From Brachyspira alvinipulli ATCC 51933 (GTDB lineage Bacteria > Spirochaetota > Brachyspiria > Brachyspirales > Brachyspiraceae), in NCBI RefSeq assembly GCF_000518245.1, contig NZ_KI912407.1:1-50380 (forward strand): DNA of 50,380 nucleotides, read 5' to 3'. Position 1 is the first letter of the stretch. Each line of letters starts with the position of its first letter. Below the pieces are notes generated by a model. That model made no database searches, was not told where the DNA came from, and saw only the letters and a program-made list of their open reading frames with translations. Made by a program: the position numbers and the translations under genes. Shown here in pieces: positions 19,201-25,037 of this stretch.

Positions 19201-20096
19201 ATATCTGCAAGAATTAGCTTAAGCCTATTTGCTATATTATGATTTAATAATTCATATACGGTTTTATCAGTATTTTTTAATTTTATATAAAGCTCTTCTA
19301 TAATTTCATCAAGAAGATTTTGAAATTCATTATTTTCTGATAATTTATTAATAATAATTTTTATCTCTTCAGTTTCATATACTGGAAATAAATCTTTTAT
19401 TTTGTTATTAGATAATGATAATAAAAAACTGCAAAAACTTTTTTTTATATCTGAATACTTTATTATATATTTTATTAATGATATTGTTTCTCTTTCTATT
19501 TTATTTTTGTTATCATTATATTTATAAGCAAATATTATATTATCTAAAATTTCTTTTAATATTGTTTTGTATTTATCATCATTTTCATTATATGCTTTAT
19601 ATATTATCTCATTAATTGTTTTATTATCAGAAATATATACAATAAAACTATCAGCTAAATTATTAATAATATTATTGGCTTGATTATCATCTATTATTTC
19701 TGACAATTTTATATTTTGAGATAATTTTTCTAATATAAATGATATACTTTCATTTGTATTTGTTTTGCTCCAATTAATAATATTTTTCTTAGTTTCATTG
19801 AAGCCTATTATATTTTTTATCTTTATAGAAGTTTTTAATATTAATTTATCCTTTAATTTTTTAAAAAACTCTATTATATTATTTTTAAATTTGTCCTTTT
19901 TTATTTCAGCATATATTGAATTATAGTTTATAATTTTTTTAGAAACCATTTTACTGATTTCATCTATAAAACTATCTTTTTTCCTTGCTATTATTCCATT
20001 ATTAGAGAATAACTTTTTTAATGCGACAGTATTAGTATAATAACCAGATACAGCACCAAGAAAAGCACCAAATATTAACTGAAGCAATAAATCCAT
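16236..20096 (-). CDS. Double-length DUF445 membrane protein, 1286 aa
   Basis: The N-terminal helix 'GAFLGAVSGYYTNTVALKKLF' is the DUF445 signature (a glycine-rich helix ending in a TN-x-x-A-x-K-x-LF motif). A second copy occurs near residues 640-690: a helix pair 'ILGALLGALFGLATAYF' and 'YILIGLITNVLAIYSIF', followed by 'QPYEPLFGIKKKVFWGAV'. A final helix pair lies at the C-terminus. Between them are about 1000 residues of Asn/Ile/Lys-rich helices. Ordinary DUF445 proteins are about 400 residues, so this looks like two fused modules. The family is membrane anchored with a large soluble domain of unknown function. The ribosome site is AGGGG before ATG 20096. It is 17 bp from the gene at 20114-21193, probably one operon. 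Confidence 0.8.
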   Translation of the reverse strand: MDLLLQLIFGAFLGAVSGYYTNTVALKKLFSNNGIIARKKDSFIDEISKMVSKKIINYNSIYAEIKKDKFKNNIIEFFKKLKDKLILKTSIKIKNIIGFNETKKNIINWSKTNTNESISFILEKLSQNIKLSEIIDDNQANNIINNLADSFIVYISDNKTINEIIYKAYNENDDKYKTILKEILDNIIFAYKYNDNKNKIERETISLIKYIIKYSDIKKSFCSFLLSLSNNKIKDLFPVYETEEIKIIINKLSENNEFQNLLDEIIEELYIKLKNTDKTVYELLNHNIANRLKLILADILPKFIDIIIPIINENKSRLDSIIESAVDEEIEKIDGLFVQMTVKIIRNVFLQDISARYKIVQKVIEYIEKYKDNVDEVIKAITNDIMNYLNKTKISDILKNVNNIDNIKNIAKDIIIFNIKEIPDSWIEKFFNLKINIFVDSNMIDNLYSFLEKEIIDYIVSNLDESVNKARSSLFGKIDSINIKEIKIDNIINIINQNKSSIKKYLYGIYCKYKNNTLYDFINDFDSIIESLFNLLEELIDKYSNLNINELIIKKESKIDDFLYNNSYNSVVSFIEKEKNFISNIIDSIVIKTIKNNMGKLNKDEIAAMANDFMGKELEPINILGALLGALFGLATAYFLPTNSFNSSLGILNYIIEPLVYILIGLITNVLAIYSIFQPYEPLFGIKKKVFWGAVACEKNRFAVSMSNFVNDRLMEKEGIFEIIGNKEDIENNLIRDNYKTFFNYMLEDDKIDKLNIFSSINNIISGNINSIKYNFVNSLIKNNYLDIIKNNKNNRKSMISYINGNIDNIFIILMESILKNINFIPLKTFIQNIVRNNSKDLNRFKDIIVPNVIKAVNSQSVRDRIFSIIIDLLDNEISKKSSKQIKEMFDGEIVNLIRSNNEFIFSMMNRKLNESLNNNRYEIRDMVIENVPLKNDFVIDLTDKIILNLINNKLPIFINDIRNDFMDIIFKFLDDNILSKNISYIFGNERLYEYNSLRKYLDDVIDNNQNLIYKVADKVFILAINDIDYKIMEKYIDSFLCNTDDDLHKFIRDLFINIYNYSRNISIEIKNYLGNILYPRNMKDVINIEKYFDDVFEDVLKYSKEHLDNFLLYAVKDDNFIDKDNLMKSLTNVLNKLESNDLINKLTFIELKKVLSKLRNDLPDIIDDKTKYYFLNLIIDSAKDDINLIIDSIDFSSITKEEIDNMNPKNIHDVFNSFAKEYLNRLKLYGMFGGVVGVYLVIVKSLNTVNPSVSNILNIFLIIATIVLSLTMIISIIKNTFLNKN

Positions 20097-20113
20097 TTTC
20101 CCCTAAAAATTAA

Positions 20114-21193
20114 TTATTTCTCAAATGATTCCAATTCTTCACAAAGTTTTAAAAAATCTTCATAAACTGTTATAGATTGTAAAAATCTTAAATCAAGCAT
20201 GTATCCAGAATCAATATGTTTGAAAAATTCAGCATCCCAAAGCTCCGTTTGAATAAAACCTTTTTTGTAATCATATTTATAAGGTTCAAATTTGAATGGA
20301 TAAGCTCTGAAATATTTAACTTTAGCAAAACATAATTTATATATCCTAAATAATATTCCAATAGTATCATTTCTATTAAAAAATTTATCTGTAAATACTA
20401 AAGTTTTATGAGAATTCTCCTTTTCCTGATACCAAGCATTATTCTCCTTTTTAAGATCATATTTTTTTATTATATTCTCCTTATCTGATGAATAAAGTGA
20501 AGTAAAATCATAATCATATCTCACTTCTTCATTACTATACTCTATATTATCGCATGCTATATAAAAAAAGCTGTTTGTATCATCCGGCTTCATCTTTATC
20601 ATTATAGAATATTTATCATTTATTATATTTTTATAACTGCTATTAATATACTTTATATCATCATCATTACATACATAAAACACATCATACTCATTAGGAC
20701 ATGCATTAAAATATTTAGAACATTGAACAAAACTAGCATTCTTGAAAATGATTTCTATGCTATGATAACAGCTTAAATCATTGCTGCCTATAATATGCAG
20801 GTCTTTTTCATAGTTAGAAATCATAAAATCAAGCCACATATTATCCTTTATTGAATCATTTATACCTTTTATTTTGTTCGTTATATCCATAAAATTAATA
20901 TTCTCTATATAAGATTTAAACTCAGCCTCCATATATTTAAAATTTATAAAAGCAACCTTATCATCATGCTCCAAAACTTCTATATAAATAGCATCATTTT
21001 CTATAAAATAAAAAAGATATTTTCTGTTATCATTAAATAATAAATATCCGTTTTCTGTTTCTTTTATTTCAGCATTCAGATTAGATTTTATGTATTTCAT
21101 TAAAGAAAACATTGCTCTCTTATCATCAGCTGCATTGTTATAAAGTATTTTTAGTAATTTGTTTTTCTCATCTAAATATGCTATTTTATACAT
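20114..21193 (-). CDS. Unknown cytosolic protein, 359 aa
   Basis: Not recognised. The protein begins MYKIAYLDEKNKLLKILY and has no signal peptide or membrane helix. It is rich in Tyr, Asp, Asn and Lys, with alternating hydrophobic residues suggesting beta/alpha folds. Several Cys (for example in 'FVQCSKYFNACPNEYD' and 'FFYIACDN') are scattered without a metal-site pattern. A GGATG ribosome site precedes ATG 21193. The stop is 17 bp before the start of the DUF445 gene, so the two are probably co-transcribed and may act together. A palindromic TATACTATAATAGTATA stretch upstream (about 21222-21240) may hold its promoter. Confidence 0.6.
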   Translation of the reverse strand: MYKIAYLDEKNKLLKILYNNAADDKRAMFSLMKYIKSNLNAEIKETENGYLLFNDNRKYLFYFIENDAIYIEVLEHDDKVAFINFKYMEAEFKSYIENINFMDITNKIKGINDSIKDNMWLDFMISNYEKDLHIIGSNDLSCYHSIEIIFKNASFVQCSKYFNACPNEYDVFYVCNDDDIKYINSSYKNIINDKYSIMIKMKPDDTNSFFYIACDNIEYSNEEVRYDYDFTSLYSSDKENIIKKYDLKKENNAWYQEKENSHKTLVFTDKFFNRNDTIGILFRIYKLCFAKVKYFRAYPFKFEPYKYDYKKGFIQTELWDAEFFKHIDSGYMLDLRFLQSITVYEDFLKLCEELESFEK

Positions 21194-21273
21194 TTTTTAC
21201 ATCCGATTTTTTAATTTGTAATTATACTATTATAGTATAAAAATACTATTTTTTAAAGTAATAATTTATTTAA

Positions 21274-21300
21274 GGAACTTTTTTATTTTTTATTCGTCTA
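21274..21300 (+). promoter_or_regulatory. ECF-sigma promoter 1
   Basis: GGAAC (21274-21278, followed by a T-run) and CGTCTA (21295-21300) with a 16-bp spacer, 43 bp before the ATG at 21343. This is the classical ECF-type GGAAC/CGTC promoter. The same layout recurs at 21746-21772, and the operon encodes an ECF sigma factor. Confidence 0.8.
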
Positions 21301-21342
21301 AAAAGCTAAATAAGATATGTTATATGGAGGCATTAATGATTT

Positions 21343-21744
21343 ATGAAAAAAATTGTTATTATTTTGTTATTTGCTTTTTTTAATATGTATAATTTATATG
21401 CTGATGATAATTACAAAATAAATGATAATTCATTAAAAGTTTTAAAAGATGCTGGAATAACAATAACCAAAGAACAAAAAGAGAATATCATTACAATAGT
21501 AAAAAAATATTCTTCAGATGCTAAAAAGATTTTATATGAAATAAAAAATATAGACTCAAAACTTAATAATGAATATAAAAAAGTTGACGTTAATTTAGAA
21601 ATAATAAAAGAATTAATGTTTGAAAAGAAGAGAAAAGAAGCCGATTTTGATTATCTTATTATGTCATGTGATTTGGATATATTGGAATTATTTTCAGATA
21701 TTGATATAAAAAAGATTAAATATTACATTTTATTTAAAAAATAA
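21343..21744 (+). CDS. Secreted Spy/CpxP-like protein, 133 aa
   Basis: A small protein with a signal peptide (MKKIVIILLFAFFNMYNLYADD). The mature part is helical and charged: 'LKDAGITITKEQKENIITIVKKY', then 'LDSKLNNEYKKVDVN' style helices and 'LMFEKKRKEADFDYL'. The layout (a 'gI-x-LT-x-E-Q' start, two long helices, a helix ending in KKRKEA) matches that of the next gene, a better Spy/CpxP relative. Such periplasmic proteins act as chaperones or sensors of envelope damage, and are often made with ECF sigma factors. The 'LTPEQ' sequence of canonical family members is degenerate here (ITKEQ). GGAGG lies 12 bases before ATG 21343. It is driven by ECF promoter 1. Confidence 0.65.
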   Translation: MKKIVIILLFAFFNMYNLYADDNYKINDNSLKVLKDAGITITKEQKENIITIVKKYSSDAKKILYEIKNIDSKLNNEYKKVDVNLEIIKELMFEKKRKEADFDYLIMSCDLDILELFSDIDIKKIKYYILFKK

Positions 21745-21745
21745 G

Positions 21746-21772
21746 GGAACTTTTTTCGATTATTGTCGTCTA
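21746..21772 (+). promoter_or_regulatory. ECF-sigma promoter 2
   Basis: GGAAC (21746-21750, followed by a T-run) and CGTCTA (21767-21772), spacer 16 bp, about 55-60 bp before the start codon. The elements and spacing match promoter 1. It begins 2 bp after the stop codon of the preceding gene, and drives the second Spy-like gene with the sigma/anti-sigma pair, implying autoregulation. Confidence 0.8.
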
Positions 21773-21832
21773 ATATATAAAATACAATAAGATGATATGA
21801 GAGATGGGCGTATTTAAGGAGAAATCGTGTAT

Positions 21833-22279
21833 ATGAATAAATTGTTTTATAGTATATTTTTAATATTAGTACTGTCTTTATCGCTTTTTGGTCAGCCTGG
21901 TCCTAAAGGTCCTGGTCATCATGGTCCAAGACATAGAGGCGGTCCTCAATTTGAGAAAAGATTAGGACATGATCCTTTACAGTTTTTTAGAAAAATAGGT
22001 ATAGTACTTACAGATGAACAAGCTGATAAAATGTACGATATAGCCATTAATTTTATAACACAAGAAGAACCTATTAGATTGGAAATAGACAGAATAGAAA
22101 ATAGTATAAGAATGGAACTTATGAAAGAAAATGCTAATAGAAATGTATTAAAAGAATTAATAAGTAGAAAAAAAGAACAGGAGGCTTTGAGAGATTATTT
22201 GAGAATAGTCAGAGATTTGGATATAATAAACGTATTAACTCCGGAACAAAAAGCCCAATTTAATAGCAGGATGAGATAA
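21833..22279 (+). CDS. Secreted Spy/CpxP-family protein, Gly/His/Pro-rich N-terminus
   Basis: 148 residues. The signal peptide 'MNKLFYSIFLILVLSLSLFG' is followed by a Gly-Pro-His-rich stretch ('PGPKGPGHHGPRHRGGPQF'), a possible metal-binding tail. Helices follow with 'IGIVLTDEQADKMYDIA' and, near the end, 'VLTPEQKAQFNSRMR'. The LT-x-x-Q motifs and helical hairpin fit the Spy/CpxP/CnrX periplasmic family (chaperone or heavy-metal sensor). The ATG at 21833 has AAGGAG 11 bases upstream. A GTG at 21827 has the same site 5 bases upstream and would add two residues. It lies 8 bp before the ECF sigma gene and probably shares its transcript, making it a likely regulon member and stress reporter. Confidence 0.75.
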   Translation: MNKLFYSIFLILVLSLSLFGQPGPKGPGHHGPRHRGGPQFEKRLGHDPLQFFRKIGIVLTDEQADKMYDIAINFITQEEPIRLEIDRIENSIRMELMKENANRNVLKELISRKKEQEALRDYLRIVRDLDIINVLTPEQKAQFNSRMR

Positions 22280-22287
22280 TTATAAAT

Positions 22288-22839
22288 ATGAGCGGTGTAA
22301 ATATTATGGCTTATGAAGATAATATAGATGCATTTAAAATAGGCAATGAAGAAGCTTATAAAGAACTTATGGAAATGTATAAAAAACCATTATTTAATTT
22401 GGTTTATTCTATTATTTCCAATAAAGATGAGGCTGAAGAGATAGTGCAGGATGTTTTTGTAAGTTTCTATATAAAAAGAGAGAGTTTTGAAGGAAGATCA
22501 AAGATATACACTTGGCTGTACAGAGTATCTTTCAATAGAGCTGTTGACCATATAAGAAAAAAAGAAAGAGAAAAAAAATACAGACTAAAAGAATATAGGA
22601 CTTCTGAAGTTCAAGACTCTGATAATGATAATAGTATAAATAAAATTATACTTGCAGAAGCACTTGAAAAATTGGAGGATGATTTTCGTATACCGCTTGT
22701 TATGGCCGAATATGAAAATTATTCCTACAATGAAATCTCTGAGAAACTAGATTTGCCGGTTAATACCGTTAGAACTAGAATATTCAGAGCTAGAAAAAAA
22801 CTTTTATCTATTATGAAAAAAATGGGGGTGAGCTTATGA
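22288..22839 (+). CDS. ECF-type RNA polymerase sigma factor
   Basis: 183 residues. Region 2 is 'YKKPLFNLVYSIISNKDEAEEIVQDVF' and 'IYTWLYRVSFNRAVDHIRKKERE'. Region 4 is 'ALEKLEDDFRIPLVMAEYENYSYNEISEKL' then 'PVNTVRTRIFRARKKL', the helix-turn-helix that reads the -35 box. There is no region 1 or 3, as expected for the extracytoplasmic-function class. The frame starts at ATG 22288; an in-frame ATG at 22306 has a better-placed GGTG and may be the true start. The ATGA overlap with the anti-sigma gene couples their translation. The promoters at 21274 and 21746 are of the type such a factor uses, so I infer it controls its own operon and the Spy-like genes, and perhaps the RND pump. Confidence 0.93.
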   Translation: MSGVNIMAYEDNIDAFKIGNEEAYKELMEMYKKPLFNLVYSIISNKDEAEEIVQDVFVSFYIKRESFEGRSKIYTWLYRVSFNRAVDHIRKKEREKKYRLKEYRTSEVQDSDNDNSINKIILAEALEKLEDDFRIPLVMAEYENYSYNEISEKLDLPVNTVRTRIFRARKKLLSIMKKMGVSL

Positions 22840-23333
22840 AAAATAATCATGAATATTATGAAATGCTTATAAGCAGATATATGGACAATGATTTGGAAAG
22901 CGATGAAATTTTTGAAATGGAAAAACATTTATCTACTTGCAAATCATGCCAAAAATTTAGAGATGAACTCAATTCTATGTCATCAATACTATCAGGAAAA
23001 AAACCTATTGTAGTACATAAAAAGAGTATTTTTAATAAAAGCAAACTACCAGCATACATAGGTTCTATAGCAGCAGCATTATTATTGTTTGTAGGAATAT
23101 CTATTGTTTATAATAATCCAAATTCCAGTATAAATAATGATGATACAAAATTAATTGTTTCAGACTTGAATAATTCTGTAATCAATACAAGTATAGATAA
23201 TACTTTTACTGATGATGATTATACTCCATTATCAAGCTACTTTAGCTACAGCGATCAAAATGATGAAGGCGAAGAGGCAGCAACAGGTGAAATATCTATA
23301 ATGTCTGCATATATATACTATATGGGAAAATAA
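22836..23333 (+). CDS. Membrane anti-sigma factor with zinc-finger domain
   Basis: 165 residues. The N-terminal domain has the H-x3-C-x2-C motif of the ZAS/zf-HC2 fold (H31, C35, C38 in 'EKHLSTCKSCQKF'), which binds the cognate ECF sigma factor. One membrane helix lies at about residues 71-92, followed by a periplasmic Asn/Asp/Ser-rich tail ending 'MSAYIYYMGK'. It would hold the sigma factor at the inner membrane until an envelope signal triggers release. The start overlaps the sigma stop by 4 bases (ATGA) and has GGGGGTG upstream. It is the last gene of the operon; the stop is 6 bp from the convergent purN stop, with no clear hairpin between. Confidence 0.9.
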   Translation: MKNNHEYYEMLISRYMDNDLESDEIFEMEKHLSTCKSCQKFRDELNSMSSILSGKKPIVVHKKSIFNKSKLPAYIGSIAAALLLFVGISIVYNNPNSSINNDDTKLIVSDLNNSVINTSIDNTFTDDDYTPLSSYFSYSDQNDEGEEAATGEISIMSAYIYYMGK

Positions 23334-23339
23334 ATATTT

Positions 23340-23903
23340 TTAACTAGTTTTGGATAGTTTAATTACAGTTTGAGGAAGTATTTTATGTTCTTCTACTAGT
23401 ATTCTTTTTTGCAATATTTCAGGAGTATCACCCTCTTTTACTCCTACCCTAGCCTGCATTATAATATCGCCGCCATCTATAGTATCAGTAACATAATGTA
23501 CAGTACATCCTGACTCTTTCTCTCTATTTTTAATGACAGCCTCATGCACATGAATACCATACATTCCCTTTCCGCCATATTTTGGAAGCAATGAAGGATG
23601 AATATTTATTATCTTTCCTTCCCATTTTGATATAAAAGAACTATCAACTATAGATAAAAAACCAGCTAATACAATTAAATCTATATTTATTAATTGTTCG
23701 TCTATTTTTTTGAATAATTCAGTTTTATATAGTTTTCTATCTAATAAAACAGCCTTTATATTCGCATTTTCAGCAATATTCAATCCTCCGCATTCTCTAT
23801 CAGCTATTACAATATCTATTCTATAAAAATTACTATCCTGAGATTCTATTAAAGATTTTAAATTGCTTCCGCCTCCGGAAATTAAAACAGCTACTCTAAG
23901 CAT
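23340..23903 (-). CDS. purN: Phosphoribosylglycinamide formyltransferase
   Basis: 187 residues, normal for PurN. It transfers a formyl group from 10-formyl-tetrahydrofolate to GAR in de novo purine synthesis (cytosol). The N-terminal 'VLISGGGSNLKSLI' phosphate loop, the 'INIHPSLLP' motif (N100, H102) and 'VHYVTDTIDGGDI' (D140) correspond to the E. coli catalytic triad N106/H108/D144. The start overlaps the 3' end of purM by 13 bp, so the two are co-translated in the order purM-purN. Confidence 0.95.
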   Translation of the reverse strand: MLRVAVLISGGGSNLKSLIESQDSNFYRIDIVIADRECGGLNIAENANIKAVLLDRKLYKTELFKKIDEQLINIDLIVLAGFLSIVDSSFISKWEGKIINIHPSLLPKYGGKGMYGIHVHEAVIKNREKESGCTVHYVTDTIDGGDIIMQARVGVKEGDTPEILQKRILVEEHKILPQTVIKLSKTS

Positions 23904-24904
23904 ATTCCGCTCTTATCCTCATCATCATTTTTTGCTATATATCCTATTTCATAAGCATATTCATTCATAGCCTGCAAATCACTGATAATGTTATCCTTAT
24001 CCTCTTTAGAAGCTATTATAACAAAACCAATACCCATATTAAAAGTATTATACATCTCTTCTTCTTTTATATTACCAAGATATTGAATATAATTAAATAT
24101 TTTAGGAGTTTGAAAACTATCTTTTTTAATTACAGCCTTATATCCTTTAGCAACCGAACGAGGTACATTTTCTATTAATCCGCCTCCTGTAATATGTGCC
24201 ATTCCTTTTATATTATATTTTTCTAATAATGGTAAAACTTTTTTCACATATATCTTAGTAGGAGTTAAAAGAATCTCACCTATTTTTTCACCTTCAAAAA
24301 CAGCATTATAATCGCGTACTAATTTTCTTATGAGCGAAAAACCATTACTATGAAAACCAGAAGAAGAAATACCTATAATAACATCATTTTCAGAAACTTT
24401 TGAACCATCAATAATTTTATCCTTTTCTACAACACCCACACAAAATCCTGCTATATCATAATCTCCGTCTTTATAAAAACCAGGCATCTCAGCAGTTTCT
24501 CCTCCTATTAAAGCAGCTCCTGCCTCATAACATCCGTCTGCTATTCCTTTTACTATCAATGCGGCAACTTCTCCATTCAATTTTCCGCAAGCAAGATAAT
24601 CCAAAAAGAAAATAGGTTTAGCACCATGACAAAGAACATCATTAACACACATAGCAACAGCATCTATTCCAACAGTATCATACTTCTTCATAGAAAATGC
24701 TATCTCTAATTTCGTTCCTACACCATCAGTTCCGGAAACCAATACCGGATTATTATATTTTCCTAATTCATACATAGCACCAAAACTACCTATATTATTA
24801 AGAACATTAGTATGCATAGTTTTGGCTACAACTTCTTTCATAAGAGAAACGGCTTTATAACCCTCTTCTCTGCTTACTCCGCTGTCCTCATAAGAAATAC
24901 TCAT
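23891..24904 (-). CDS. purM: Phosphoribosylformylglycinamidine cyclo-ligase (AIR synthetase)
   Basis: 337 residues from ATG 24904. PurM closes FGAM to AIR with ATP, the step after PurL in purine synthesis. Signatures include 'SYEDSGVSREEGYKAV', 'LVSGTDGVGTKLEIAF', 'GIDAVAMCVNDVLCHGAKP', 'LIGGETAEMPGFY' and 'GISSSGFHSNGFSLIRK'. The frame can start at a TTG at 24919, but the GAGGG ribosome site lies inside that extension, 9 bases before ATG 24904, and MSISYEDSGV is the usual PurM beginning. It overlaps purN by 13 bp and has its own promoter. Confidence 0.95.
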   Translation of the reverse strand: MSISYEDSGVSREEGYKAVSLMKEVVAKTMHTNVLNNIGSFGAMYELGKYNNPVLVSGTDGVGTKLEIAFSMKKYDTVGIDAVAMCVNDVLCHGAKPIFFLDYLACGKLNGEVAALIVKGIADGCYEAGAALIGGETAEMPGFYKDGDYDIAGFCVGVVEKDKIIDGSKVSENDVIIGISSSGFHSNGFSLIRKLVRDYNAVFEGEKIGEILLTPTKIYVKKVLPLLEKYNIKGMAHITGGGLIENVPRSVAKGYKAVIKKDSFQTPKIFNYIQYLGNIKEEEMYNTFNMGIGFVIIASKEDKDNIISDLQAMNEYAYEIGYIAKNDDEDKSGICLE

Positions 24905-24935
24905 AAATAATTCCCTCAATTTTTAATTAGTAAAT

Positions 24936-24963
24936 AGTATACCAATATTTTTTATATTTACAA
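24936..24963 (-). promoter_or_regulatory. Promoter of purM-purN
   Basis: On the minus strand TTGTAA (24958-24963) and TATACT (24936-24941) are 16 bp apart, 31 bp upstream of the purM ATG and just after the infB terminator. Confidence 0.55.
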
Positions 24964-24969
24964 TATGAT

Positions 24970-25014
24970 TTTTAATTAAAAAAGCAATGAGTTTAAATTC
25001 ATAAACTCATTGCT
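24970..25014 (-). terminator. Intrinsic terminator of infB
   Basis: A perfect 13-bp stem (24983-24995 with 25002-25014), 6-base loop, followed on the minus strand by TTTTTTAATTAAAA. It lies 24 bp after the infB stop. Confidence 0.9.
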
Positions 25015-25037
25015 GTATATGCTAAAAAATATACAAA

